A stretch of DNA of 64,000 bases. It comes from Streptomyces sp. NBC_00335. GTDB lineage: Bacteria; Actinomycetota; Actinomycetes; Streptomycetales; Streptomycetaceae. The stretch covers positions 7,555,501-7,619,500 of the forward strand of contig NZ_CP108006.1 in the NCBI RefSeq assembly GCF_036127095.1, given 5' to 3'. Positions 1 to 8,328 of the stretch are shown here, one piece after another. The translations under genes were made by a program, and so were the position numbers. How positions within the stretch are numbered: the first letter of the stretch is position 1; each line of letters starts with the position of its first letter. The notes beneath the pieces are model-generated. The model was not told the origin of the DNA. It saw only the letters and a program-made list of their open reading frames with translations, and did no database searches.

Positions 1-776
1 TCGAGGTCGGGCCCGGCGAAGGCGCAGCTGGAGACGTGTGCGGCGGGTACGTCGACGACGGCGTACGGCGTTCCGTCCGGGGCGAACGCCCTGACCTGGC
101 CGGCGCCCCAGACCGCCACCCACACGCGGCCCTCGGTGTCCACCGCGAGCCCGTCCGGTTCCTCGTCCGCTCCGAAGCGGGCGAAGGGACGACGGCTGCC
201 GAGCGCGCCGGACGGCGGGTCGTAGTCGAAGACGTCGACGCGGTGCGTCGCGCTGTCGGCGAAGTAGAGCCGGCGTCCGTCGGGGCTCCAGCCGAGGCCG
301 TTGGAGATGGTCACCGAGTCGAGGAGGGTGGCGACGCTGCCGTCCGGGTCGAGGCGGTGGAGGGATCCCGCGCCGGGGGTGATGTCGTACGCCATCGTCC
401 CGGCCAGCAGCCGGCCCCGCGGGTCGCACTTGGCGTCGTTCATCCGGCGCCGCACCCCGTCGGAGGGCAGGGACGGGGCGGCGAACGGGGCGGCGCGGCC
501 CGTCGCGCCGACGGTGAGGAAGCCGGTGCCCGCGGCGGCGATCAGGTCGCCGGACGCACAGGGCGCCACGGCTCCGACCGGCCGGTCGAGGGTGAGGGTG
601 CACAGGGGCGCCACGTCGGGCGGTCCGGTGCCGTCGGCGCGGGCGATGAGGGCGCCGCGGTGGATCAGGCCGGCGGTGATGTCGACCCAGAGGAGTTCTT
701 GGCGGTGCGCGTCCCAGACCGGCCCTTCGGACAGGAGTCCGGGCTCGGGGGCGCAGGGGACCGCGGTCCATTGCAT
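1..776 (-). CDS. SMP-30/gluconolactonase/LRE family protein (3' end missing)
   Basis: Six-bladed beta-propeller lactonase family, which usually hydrolyses sugar or other lactones with a divalent metal. The visible 258 codons start MQWTAVPCAP and carry the family's metal-ligand positions: Glu in SEGPVWD, Asn in RRMNDAKCDPRGRLLAGTM, Asn in ISNGLGWSPDGRRLYFAD and Asp in EPDGLAVDTEGRVWVA. The C-terminal end lies beyond the left edge. The start at 776 begins the conserved family N-terminus. It is divergent from a ROK regulator with a 161-bp gap, an arrangement typical of sugar-catabolic genes under local control. The substrate cannot be read from sequence. Confidence 0.85.
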   Translation of the reverse strand, partial: MQWTAVPCAPEPGLLSEGPVWDAHRQELLWVDITAGLIHRGALIARADGTGPPDVAPLCTLTLDRPVGAVAPCASGDLIAAAGTGFLTVGATGRAAPFAAPSLPSDGVRRRMNDAKCDPRGRLLAGTMAYDITPGAGSLHRLDPDGSVATLLDSVTISNGLGWSPDGRRLYFADSATHRVDVFDYDPPSGALGSRRPFARFGADEEPDGLAVDTEGRVWVAVWGAGQVRAFAPDGTPYAVVDVPAAHVSSCAFAGPDL

Positions 777-937
777 GTCGTTGCTCCTTGTCGGTTCCGC
801 GGGCAAACTCTAGGACTTCGTCTAACCCCTGTAAATACTCTTCCTCCAATGCCTGGAATAAGCTCGTGCGACCACGTGGCACATCCCGATCACTCGCCAC
901 ACCCGATCGCTCACCACCCATGGGGAGGAAACGGCAC
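777..937. promoter_or_regulatory. Divergent promoter region with imperfect dyad
   Basis: This gap separates the divergent SMP-30 and ROK genes and so must hold both promoters. An imperfect dyad TAGGAC-TTC-GTCTAA at 811-825 lies close to the SMP-30 start and is a candidate ROK operator. The region is visibly more AT-rich than its flanks around 820-870. Operator assignment is inference. Confidence 0.4.
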
Positions 938-2236
938 ATGGTCAGGCGCACTGCCCAGGACATCCGGCGCGGCAACCGGTTCGACGTGCTGCGGTGCGTC
1001 TACGCGGTCCCCGGGCAGGTGACCCGGCAGGACATCGCGGTGGCCACCGGGCTGTCCTTCGCGACCGTCGCCAACCTCGTGGCGGAACTCCTCGAAGCCG
1101 AGGTGCTCGCCGAGGCCGGGCACGAGGACTCCAGCGGCGGGCGCCCGCGGGCACGCCTGGAGGTCAATGCCGGGCGCGGGTCCCTGATCGGCATCGACGT
1201 GGCCGAAACGACCCTCCAGGCCCAGCTGTTCGACCTGAAGCTGCGCGTGCTGCACAGCGTGGAGATGCCCCTGCCCGTGCCCCTGCCCCTGCAGGAGGCC
1301 GCGGAGGCCGGGGAGGCCCGAGAGGCGTTGGAGGTCCGGCCGGCCGATGTCGTCGACACGATCGCGGCCGCCGTGGAGGAGCTGATGACCGCCTCGGGCA
1401 CCCGCCCGGCCCAGGTACTGGGAGCCGGAGTCAGCGTCCCCGGCGTCGTCCAGCGGGAGGGCGGCGTGTCCGTCTTCTCGCCGTACTGGTCCTGGCGCGA
1501 GGTGCCGCTGGGCGCCCTGCTGGCCGAACGGCTCGGCATGCCCCTCTACCTGGACAACCCGCTCAAGGCGAGCACGGTCGCCGAGATGTGGTTCGGGGCC
1601 GGCCGGGACGTGGACGATCTGGTGGTGGTGACCCTGCGAGGGGGCGTCGGCGCGGGCATCGCGATCGGCGGCGCCCTGTACCGGGGCGCGGCCAATCGCG
1701 CGGGCGAGTGGGGGCACACCCGTCTCGTCGACGGGGGGCGGGAGTGCCGGTGCGGCAAGCGCGGCTGCGTCGAGGCGTACGTGAGCACCGCCGGCGTCGC
1801 CAGGACGGTCCGGGAAACGGCCCCGGACGGCGCCATGACCGGCCACGGCGACGAGGCGGCGGTCGTGGACGCCCTCGCCCGCGCCGCCGCCGCGGGCGAC
1901 CCGGCCGCCGTCGAAGCGGTCACCCGGACCGCCCTCCACCTGGGCACGGCCGTGGCGGACCTGCTCAACCTCTTCGACCCGCAGGTCCTGGTGATCGGGG
2001 GGCCGACGGCCGAGCGGCTGGGCGAGCGGCTGCTCCGCGAGACGCGGGACGTCGTCGCGCGGCACGCGCTGCCCCACGCCCTGGACTCGGTGGAACTCCG
2101 GCTGAGTGCCGTCCGGAACAACCCCGTGAGCCTCGGCGCCGCGACGTTCGCCCTGGAGGGCTTCCTCGACGACCGGGAGACCTTCGGACCCGTGAAGGCC
2201 GGCCGCCGCGCGGCCCGCACCCGGCCGGTCGCCTGA
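938..2236 (+). CDS. ROK family transcriptional regulator
   Basis: 432 aa. An N-terminal winged helix-turn-helix (about residues 10-65, with VTRQDIAVATGLSFATVANLV) precedes a ROK sugar-kinase-like domain. The ROK zinc motif CRCGKRGCVEAY is intact and the sugar-domain segment GVGAGIAIGGALYRG is visible. The start at 938 is chosen because a strong GGAGGAA lies 7 bases upstream; an in-frame ATG at 920 would overlap that ribosome-binding site. It is divergent from the SMP-30 lactonase gene, its most likely target. Such proteins are usually repressors released by a sugar or sugar phosphate; the ligand is unknown. Confidence 0.9.
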   Translation: MVRRTAQDIRRGNRFDVLRCVYAVPGQVTRQDIAVATGLSFATVANLVAELLEAEVLAEAGHEDSSGGRPRARLEVNAGRGSLIGIDVAETTLQAQLFDLKLRVLHSVEMPLPVPLPLQEAAEAGEAREALEVRPADVVDTIAAAVEELMTASGTRPAQVLGAGVSVPGVVQREGGVSVFSPYWSWREVPLGALLAERLGMPLYLDNPLKASTVAEMWFGAGRDVDDLVVVTLRGGVGAGIAIGGALYRGAANRAGEWGHTRLVDGGRECRCGKRGCVEAYVSTAGVARTVRETAPDGAMTGHGDEAAVVDALARAAAAGDPAAVEAVTRTALHLGTAVADLLNLFDPQVLVIGGPTAERLGERLLRETRDVVARHALPHALDSVELRLSAVRNNPVSLGAATFALEGFLDDRETFGPVKAGRRAARTRPVA

Positions 2237-2299
2237 GGTCCCGGCCGGGCCGCCGGGCCGCCGGGCCCTCGGGCGCCTCCCCGGCCGGCCGTTGTCGCT

Positions 2300-2325
2300 T
2301 CGATACCTGTTCGCAACAGGTTCGA
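2300..2325. promoter_or_regulatory. Dyad ACCTGTT-CGC-AACAGGT upstream of VWA lipoprotein
   Basis: Perfect 7-bp arms ACCTGTT (2305-2311) and AACAGGT (2315-2321) flank CGC, and outer TCGA copies at 2300-2303 and 2322-2325 extend the symmetry with one unpaired T. It lies 62 bp upstream of the VWA gene's start and 63 bp after the ROK stop. There is no T-run, so an operator is likelier than a terminator. Confidence 0.45.
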
Positions 2326-2386
2326 TTGCTCCAACTCGCGCTCCCGGACGTCCCATTCAGCACCGATGACGTTCGAGGGAGACCGC

Positions 2387-3994
2387 ATGGAGCCCCACCA
2401 GGACCGCACGCCCGGCACGCCCCGCACCCCCGGCACGTCGCTCAGGGGCCGCCCGGCCCGGCGGAGAACCTACGGCAGACTGACCGCCGCGCTCCTCGCC
2501 GGCGGCCTCCTGCTGACCGGCTGCGGAAGCGGCGGTGCGAGCCGCAGCGCCGACGGGGAGTGGAAGGGCGGCGACTCCGGGCCGCGGCCGTCCGCCACCC
2601 GCCCCGGCGGGGAGAGCACGGAAGGCGAGAGCGACGGACGGCGCCCCACCGCACCGCCCGCCGACTACCTCTCCACCTTCGCGCTCGACGTGGACACCGC
2701 CAGCTACGGGTACGCCCGCCGCACCCTCGCGGACGGCAAGCTCCCCGACCCGGCCACCGTGCGCCCCGAGGAGTTCGTCAACAGCTTCCGCCAGGACTAC
2801 CAGGAGCCCGACGGCGACGGCTTCTCCGTCACCGTGGACGGGGCCCGCACCACCGAGGCGAACTGGTCCCTGGTCCGCGTAGGCCTCGCCACCCGCGTCG
2901 GGAACGGCGGGGCGGACGGCGCCGAGGCGCGGCCGCCGGCGGCGCTGACCTTCGTCGTGGACGTCTCCGGTTCCATGGCCGAGCCCGGCCGCCTCGACCT
3001 CGTCCGCAGTTCCATGAAGCTGATGACCGACCAGCTCCGCGAAGACGACTCGGTCGCCATCGTCACCTTCAGCGGGAAGGCCCAGACCCGGCTGCCGATG
3101 ACCCGCGTCGAGGGCCACCGCGACCGGATCCAGGAGGTCGTCGCCGCGCTGCGCACCGCCGACTCCACCAACGTGGAGGCGGGGGTCGTCCGCGGGTACG
3201 AGGTGGCGGTCGAGTCCCTGCGGCCCGGCGCCACCAACCGGGTCGTCCTGCTCTCCGACGCCCTGGCCAACACCGGCGCCACCTCCGCCGACACCATCCT
3301 GAACCGGATCGGCGAAGCCCGGAGCAAGCACGGCATCACCCTGTTCGGCGTGGGTGTGGGCAGCCAGTTCAACGACGCCTTCATGGAACAGCTCGCCGAC
3401 CGGGGCGACGGACACACCACCTACGTCTCCGACGCGGAGGGCGCCCGCAAGGTGTTCTGCGAGGACCTGCCGGCTCACGTGCAGCTGCGGGCCCGCGATG
3501 CCAAGGCCCAGGTCGCCTTCGATCCGCAGACCGTCGAACGGTTCCGGCTGATCGGCTACGACGACCGCCGCGTCGCCGACGGCGACTTCAGGAACAACAA
3601 CGTGGACGGGGGAGAGGTCGGCTCCGGCCACACCGTGACCGCCCTGTACGCGGTGCGGCTGCGCCCCGGCGCCACCGGACACCTGGCTACGGCGACGGTG
3701 CGCTGGCTGGACCCGCGCACCCGGGCGCCGCACGAGGAATCCGGCAAGATCGAGGCGGCGGCCCTGTCCGGCGACGTGTGGACCGGGGCGTCCACCCGCT
3801 TCCAGGTCACCGCGGTGGCGGCCTACTTCGCCTCCGCCCTGCGCGAGCGCGACGGAGGCTGGGAGCGGGTACCGGGCGCCCTCCCGCTGGGGACCCTGGC
3901 CGGGCACGCGGACCGGCTGTTCGGGAGCACCGAGGATCCGGCCGTACGCCAGCTGGCGCAGTCCGTGCACGAGGCCCGGGCGCTCACCGGCTGA
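2387..3994 (+). CDS. VWA domain lipoprotein (YfbK-like)
   Basis: 535 aa predicted surface lipoprotein. An arginine-rich N-terminus is followed by a hydrophobic stretch ending in the lipobox LLTGC, then a Ser/Gly-rich linker. After that come the family-specific N-terminal segment (DYLSTFALDVDTASYGYARR), a von Willebrand A domain with MIDAS motif DVSGSMAE, and a C-terminal domain of the DUF3520 type found in YfbK proteins. The start at 2387 has GAGGGA six bases upstream; an in-frame ATG at 2366 lacks a ribosome-binding site. It stands alone, convergent with the BNR-repeat gene. Its role is probably metal-dependent protein binding at the cell surface; the partner is unknown. Confidence 0.88.
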   Translation: MEPHQDRTPGTPRTPGTSLRGRPARRRTYGRLTAALLAGGLLLTGCGSGGASRSADGEWKGGDSGPRPSATRPGGESTEGESDGRRPTAPPADYLSTFALDVDTASYGYARRTLADGKLPDPATVRPEEFVNSFRQDYQEPDGDGFSVTVDGARTTEANWSLVRVGLATRVGNGGADGAEARPPAALTFVVDVSGSMAEPGRLDLVRSSMKLMTDQLREDDSVAIVTFSGKAQTRLPMTRVEGHRDRIQEVVAALRTADSTNVEAGVVRGYEVAVESLRPGATNRVVLLSDALANTGATSADTILNRIGEARSKHGITLFGVGVGSQFNDAFMEQLADRGDGHTTYVSDAEGARKVFCEDLPAHVQLRARDAKAQVAFDPQTVERFRLIGYDDRRVADGDFRNNNVDGGEVGSGHTVTALYAVRLRPGATGHLATATVRWLDPRTRAPHEESGKIEAAALSGDVWTGASTRFQVTAVAAYFASALRERDGGWERVPGALPLGTLAGHADRLFGSTEDPAVRQLAQSVHEARALTG

Positions 3995-4033
3995 GCGCCC
4001 GGACGAGGGGGTGCGGGTACGGGGCCGCCGCCG

Positions 4034-5125
4034 CTAGTGGTCCAGTACGGCGGCCCGTACGCACAGGACGTCGGGGAGGTGCTCGGCCAGCAACTGCCAG
4101 CTGTCCCCGTCGTCCTGGCTGGCGTACAGCTCGCCGTTGCGGTTGCCGAAGTAGATCCCGGCCGGGTCCGCGTCGTCCGTGCAGAGCGCATCGCGCAGCA
4201 CCGTGCCGTAGTGATCGCCGGCCGGCAGTCCCTTCGTCAGGGGCTCCCAGCTGGCGCCCGCGTCCCTGGTGCGGAAGACCCGGCAGCGGTGCTCCGCCGG
4301 GACGCGGTCGGAGTCGGCGTTGAGCGGGAAGACGTAGGCGGTGCCGGGCCGGTGCGGGTGGGCGGCCACGGCGAAGCCGAAGTCGGAGGGCAGGCCCCCG
4401 CCGATGTCCGTCCAGCGGGTCCCGGCGTCGTCGCTGCGGTAGACGCCCCAGTGGTTCTGCAGGTAGAGCCGGCCGGTGTCCCCGGCGTCCTGGGCGATCT
4501 TGTGCACGCACTGGCCGAACTCGGGGTTCGGATCGGGCAGGAACACCGCCGAGACCCCGCGGTTGGACGGGGCCCAGCTCGCCCCGCCGTCCGTGGTCCG
4601 GAACACCCCGGCCGTGGAGACCGCCACCGTGACCAGATCCGGGTCGCCCGGGTCGGTGATCACCGTGTGCAGGCCCTCGCCGCCGCCGCCCGGAACCCAC
4701 TTGTCCCGGGTCGGGTGCTCCCACAGGGGGCGGACCAGCTCGAAGGACTCGCCGTGGTCGGCCGAGCGGAACAGCGCGGCCGGTTCGGTGCCCGCGTAGA
4801 CCACGCCGGGGGCCTCGGGGCCGGCCGGATGGAGCTGCCAGACCCGCTCCAGGGAGGCTCCCGTGTCCTCGGGGAACTTCACGGCGGCCGCCGCGGGCTC
4901 CCGCCAGGTCGCGCCCAGGTCGTCGGAGCTGAAGACGGACGGCCCCCAGTGCGTGCTGTCCCCGGCGACCAGGAGCCGGGGCGCGCCGGCGCGCCGGTCG
5001 ATGGCCACGGCCGAGACCGCCTGGGCGTTGAAGTGCGGTTCGCCGAACTCCCAGGTGCCGCCGGACCCCCGGCGGCCGATGAACAGTCCCTTGCGGGTCC
5101 CCGCGAGCAGTACCACGTCGGTCAT
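4034..5125 (-). CDS. BNR/WD40-like beta-propeller protein (sialidase-superfamily fold)
   Basis: 363 aa starting MTDVVLLAGTRKGLFIG. It contains repeated Asp-box-like segments: SSDDLGATW, SADHGESF, TTDGGASW, SDDAGTRW, TRDAGASW and SQDDGDSW. These mark a BNR-repeat propeller of the exo-alpha-sialidase/VPS10 type. No signal peptide is seen, and catalytic sialidase residues cannot be assigned, so I do not call it an enzyme. The start at 5125 has GGAGGT at 5132-5137. Proteins of this length starting LLAGTRKGLF are often annotated only as exo-alpha-sialidase or glycosyl hydrolase without experimental support. Confidence 0.8.
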   Translation of the reverse strand: MTDVVLLAGTRKGLFIGRRGSGGTWEFGEPHFNAQAVSAVAIDRRAGAPRLLVAGDSTHWGPSVFSSDDLGATWREPAAAAVKFPEDTGASLERVWQLHPAGPEAPGVVYAGTEPAALFRSADHGESFELVRPLWEHPTRDKWVPGGGGEGLHTVITDPGDPDLVTVAVSTAGVFRTTDGGASWAPSNRGVSAVFLPDPNPEFGQCVHKIAQDAGDTGRLYLQNHWGVYRSDDAGTRWTDIGGGLPSDFGFAVAAHPHRPGTAYVFPLNADSDRVPAEHRCRVFRTRDAGASWEPLTKGLPAGDHYGTVLRDALCTDDADPAGIYFGNRNGELYASQDDGDSWQLLAEHLPDVLCVRAAVLDH

Positions 5126-5225
5126 GGCCGACACCTCCGGACGTCTTTGTCCTGCACGGCAGCTTTTCCGCCAGTCTGCACCCGACCACTGACAGAGGCA
5201 GGCCGCGGCGCGCTGGCCCGCCCGG

Positions 5226-5280
5226 TCGTACGAAGGGTCTCGTACTACGAGAGAATTCGTAGTACGGTGAATCTCGTACT
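5226..5280. promoter_or_regulatory. Operator cluster upstream of Old Yellow Enzyme gene
   Basis: A perfect inverted repeat CGTACTACGA (5241-5250) N6 TCGTAGTACG (5257-5266) lies 64 bp upstream of the OYE start. A palindrome TCGTACGA (5226-5233) precedes it, and another TCTCGTAC copy follows at 5273-5280. TCTCGTAC also occurs in front of the downstream ArsR gene (6498-6505), so both are probably bound by that ArsR-type regulator. Dyad-centred sites of this size are usual for ArsR proteins. Confidence 0.6.
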
Positions 5281-5329
5281 TAGCGGCCGGTTCCCCGGTG
5301 CGCTTCCAGTCGCCCCCCGGAGACCCCTC

Positions 5330-6430
5330 ATGAGTGCTGCTCCCGTTTCCTTCGCCGCCCTGTTCCAGCCGTGGACCATCCGCTCGGTCACCGTCCCGAA
5401 CCGGGTGTGGATGGCCGCGATGTGCCAGTACAGCGCCGAGCCCTCCGGCCCGGACGCCGGGGTCGCCCACGACTGGCACTTCGCGCACTACGCGGCCCGC
5501 GCCACCGGCGGCGCCGGCCTGATCATCCAGGAGGCCACGGCCGTCACACCCGAGGGGCGGATCTCCCCGTACGACCTCGGCATCTGGAACGACACGCAGG
5601 TCGAGGCGCTGCGCCGGATCACCTCCTTCGTGAAGGGCCAGGGCGCGGTTGCGGGCATCCAGCTCGCCCACGCGGGCCGCAAGGCCTCCAACGACCGCCC
5701 GTGGAAGGGTGGTCGGCCCGTCGGACCCGAGGCGCACGGCTGGCGTCCCAGCGCTCCGAGCCCCGTGCCCTTCTCCGCGGACCACCAGGTGCCGCACGAG
5801 CTGACGGTCCGGGAGATCCGGGAGATCGTGGAGCAGTTCGCGGCCGCCGCCCGGCGCTCGCTCGCCGCGGGCTACCAGGTCGTCGAGATCCACGGCGCCC
5901 ACGGCTACCTGATCGGCGAGTTCCTCTCCCCGCACACCAACAAGCGCACCGACGAGTACGGCGGCTCCTTCGAGAACCGCACCCGCCTCGCCCTCGAAGT
6001 CGTCGACGCCGTACGGGCGGTGTGGCCCGAGGAGCTGCCGCTGTTCTTCCGGATCTCCGCCACCGACTGGCTGGAGGAGGACGGCTGGACCGCGGACGAG
6101 ACGGTCCGGCTGGCCGGGCTGCTCACGGAGCACGGCGTGGACCTCCTCGACGTCTCCTCCGGAGGCCTCGCCCCGGGCGTGACGATCCCGGTCGGCCCCG
6201 GCTACCAGGTGCCCTTCGCGGCCCGGGTCAAGGCCGAGACCGCCCTGCCGGTCGCCGCCGTGGGCCTGATCACCGAACCGGAGCAGGCCGAGAAGATCCT
6301 GGCCAACGGCGAGGCCGATGCCGTCCTGCTGGGCCGCGAACTGCTGCGCGACCCGTACTGGGCCCGCCGCGCGGCCGCCGAGCTCGGCGCGCAGATCCGT
6401 ACGGCCGGGCAGTACCGGCTCGCCTGGTGA
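5330..6430 (+). CDS. NADH:flavin oxidoreductase, Old Yellow Enzyme family (YqjM-like)
   Basis: 366 aa TIM-barrel FMN enzyme that reduces activated C=C bonds (enones, nitro compounds) using NAD(P)H. The YqjM-class signature is present: Cys in MAAMCQYSAE near the N-terminus, the His pair in WHFAHYAARATGGAG and LAHAGRKAS, and the FMN-phosphate segment near LLGRELLRDPYWARRAA at the end. The start at 5330 matches the family N-terminus. It is followed after 134 bp by an ArsR regulator in the same direction, and both upstream regions share TCTCGTAC motifs, suggesting stress- or electrophile-responsive control. Confidence 0.92.
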   Translation: MSAAPVSFAALFQPWTIRSVTVPNRVWMAAMCQYSAEPSGPDAGVAHDWHFAHYAARATGGAGLIIQEATAVTPEGRISPYDLGIWNDTQVEALRRITSFVKGQGAVAGIQLAHAGRKASNDRPWKGGRPVGPEAHGWRPSAPSPVPFSADHQVPHELTVREIREIVEQFAAAARRSLAAGYQVVEIHGAHGYLIGEFLSPHTNKRTDEYGGSFENRTRLALEVVDAVRAVWPEELPLFFRISATDWLEEDGWTADETVRLAGLLTEHGVDLLDVSSGGLAPGVTIPVGPGYQVPFAARVKAETALPVAAVGLITEPEQAEKILANGEADAVLLGRELLRDPYWARRAAAELGAQIRTAGQYRLAW

Positions 6431-6492
6431 ACCGGCGCGGCGCGGGGGCCGGGCTCCCGCGCCGCACCCGGCCGTTCGGCTCCGTTCCTACG

Positions 6493-6510
6493 ATGGTTCT
6501 CGTACGATGG
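6493..6510. promoter_or_regulatory. Probable autoregulatory operator of the ArsR gene
   Basis: Contains TTCTCGTACGAT (6497-6508), with TCTCGTAC identical to copies upstream of the OYE gene and an embedded TCGTACGA palindrome identical to that at 5226-5233. It lies about 55 bp upstream of the ArsR start. Confidence 0.5.
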
Positions 6511-6564
6511 AGGGATACCCCGAACCGCGGCATCGCGGTACCGCCCAGTGAGTGGAGTACGGAC

Positions 6565-6912
6565 ATGACGGAACGTGACGCGACCCGTGTCCTCGCCCAC
6601 CCCGAGGCGGCCGAGATCCGGCTCGAAGGGGTCCTGCACGCCCTCTCCGACCCGGTTCGGCTCTCCATCGTCCGCGAGCTCGCGGCCACCGACGCCGAGC
6701 TGGTCTGCTCGCACTTCGAGCTCCCGGTCACCAAGTCCACGACCACGCACCACTTCCGGGTCCTGCGCGAGAGCGGTGTCGTGCGCCAGTCCTACCGCGG
6801 CACGGCCAAGCTGAACGGACTGCGCCGCGCCGATCTCTCCGAGCTGTTCCCCGGACTGCTCGACGGGGTCCTCGCGGCGGCCGCCGCCGAGGAGACGCGC
6901 GACCGGGGCTGA
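6565..6912 (+). CDS. ArsR-family winged-helix regulator
   Basis: 115 aa, the usual length for ArsR/SmtB proteins. The wHTH occupies most of the chain: EGVLHALSDPVRLSIVREL, then the recognition region TKSTTTHHFRVLRESGVVR and a beta-wing. One Cys (VCSHFEL) is present, but no CxC metal site of the ArsR type, so it may sense redox or small electrophiles rather than metal. It lies 134 bp downstream of the OYE gene with shared promoter motifs. Its stop is 8 bp from the convergent stop of the next gene. Confidence 0.88.
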   Translation: MTERDATRVLAHPEAAEIRLEGVLHALSDPVRLSIVRELAATDAELVCSHFELPVTKSTTTHHFRVLRESGVVRQSYRGTAKLNGLRRADLSELFPGLLDGVLAAAAAEETRDRG

Positions 6913-6920
6913 CGCGGGGA

Positions 6921-8276
6921 TCAGTCCGTGCCGCCCGCCGCGGCCAGCAGGCCCGCCCAGTCCGGGATCTTGACGGAGCGTCGGCCCAGGGACCGCCCCA
7001 GTTCCGCCTCCGCCGTCTCGATCGCCAGCCACCCCGGCCACCGGACCGGCCGCAGTCCGGCCCGGAGCAGGGCCTCCAGCGGGTCCCGCTCGCGATCGCG
7101 CCGGGCCAGTGCCCCCGCGTCCTGGAGCAGGGAGGAGGCCGTCTCCTTCGCGCAGGGCCGGTTGGTGCCGATGACCCCGGTCGGGCCGCGCTTGATCCAG
7201 CCCGCCACGTATTCGCCGACGGAGGCGCGGCCCTCGCGGAGCACCCGGCCCGCCGCGTGCGGGACCGTACCGCGCCGCTCGTCGAAGGGCAGCCCGTCCA
7301 GCGGAACTCCCTGGTACCCCACCGAGCGCAGGACCAACTGCGCCGGGACGTCCTCGTAGACCCCCGTGCCGGTGACCCCGCCCAGGCCGTCGGGAGCCGT
7401 CCGTTCGAACCGCATCCCGGTGACCCGGCCGTCCGGGCCGCCGAGCACCTCCACGGGGCGCAGGAAGAACCGCAGCGCGATCCGCCGGTCCCCGCCGCTC
7501 GCGGGGGCGGCCGCCCAGCCGCGCAGCACCTCCACGTTGCGCCGGTTCGCGGCGGGCAGGGCCGCGCCAGGGTCCGCGTACGCCGGGTCGAGGGCCAGTT
7601 CCGCCGGGTCGGCCAGCGCGTCCACGCCGGGCATGGTGCCCAGCTCGCGCAGCTCCTTGGTGGTGAACTTGCCCTGCGAGGGCCCGCGCCGGGCCACCAT
7701 GTGGACGGCGCGCACCCCGCTGGCGCCGAGCGCGCCCAGCGCCGGCTGCGGCATGTCGGTGGGGGCCAGTTCGGGTACGCCCCGGGCCAGGATCCGTGTC
7801 ACGTCGACCGCCACGTTCCCGGCGCCGACCACGATCGCCGAATCCACCCCGGGAAGCCCGAAGGCCTCGGCCGCGGCGTCCGGGTGGCCGCTGTACCAGG
7901 ACACGAAGGCCGTGGCGGAGTGCACCCCGGCCAGGTCCTCGCCGGGGATGCCGAGCATCCGGTCCCGGGCCGCGCCCACGCAGTACACCACCGCGTGGTA
8001 CAGCTCCAGGAGCCGGGCGGTGGGCAGGGCTTCGCCGCCGACCTCGACGTTCCCGAGGAAGCGGATCCGCTCGTCCTCCAGCACGGTGCGCAGGCTGCCC
8101 TGCAGGGACTTGATCTTCTCGTGGTCGGGGGCCACCCCGTAGCGCACGAGCCCGTACGGGGCGGGCAGCCGGTCGAGCACGTCGACCCGGATTCCCGGCA
8201 CCTCACGCTGCTGTACGAGTGTCTGTGCGGCGTAGACCCCGCTGGGGCCCGATCCGACGACGGCGATACGAAGCAC
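6921..8276 (-). CDS. FAD-dependent ferredoxin/adrenodoxin-NADP+ reductase-like protein (FprA type)
   Basis: 451 aa flavoprotein that likely passes electrons from NADPH to a ferredoxin, for example for cytochromes P450. The N-terminal FAD motif is GSGPSGVYAAQTL. PYGLVRYGVAPDH and the NADP-site VVGAGNVAVDVTRILARG follow, with RRGPSQGKFTTKELREL typical of adrenodoxin reductases. The length matches the family. No ferredoxin gene is adjacent in the window. The 52-bp gap from the upstream DUF305 gene on the same strand allows co-transcription, though the functions do not obviously match. Confidence 0.9.
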   Translation of the reverse strand: MLRIAVVGSGPSGVYAAQTLVQQREVPGIRVDVLDRLPAPYGLVRYGVAPDHEKIKSLQGSLRTVLEDERIRFLGNVEVGGEALPTARLLELYHAVVYCVGAARDRMLGIPGEDLAGVHSATAFVSWYSGHPDAAAEAFGLPGVDSAIVVGAGNVAVDVTRILARGVPELAPTDMPQPALGALGASGVRAVHMVARRGPSQGKFTTKELRELGTMPGVDALADPAELALDPAYADPGAALPAANRRNVEVLRGWAAAPASGGDRRIALRFFLRPVEVLGGPDGRVTGMRFERTAPDGLGGVTGTGVYEDVPAQLVLRSVGYQGVPLDGLPFDERRGTVPHAAGRVLREGRASVGEYVAGWIKRGPTGVIGTNRPCAKETASSLLQDAGALARRDRERDPLEALLRAGLRPVRWPGWLAIETAEAELGRSLGRRSVKIPDWAGLLAAAGGTD

Positions 8277-8328
8277 GGCGGAGCTCCTCCCGCAGGTGTT
8301 CCCAGCATGACACCGGGGGCCGGGGGCG

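Noticed and set aside
36..1022. Plus-strand open frame opposite the SMP-30 gene
   Set aside because: Low-complexity antisense shadow; the minus-strand propeller gene has clear motifs.
994..4323. Long Arg/Pro/Gly-rich plus-strand open frame of over 1,000 codons
   Set aside because: It overlaps the ROK and VWA genes in another frame; composition is the typical out-of-frame shadow of high-GC coding DNA and has no domain.
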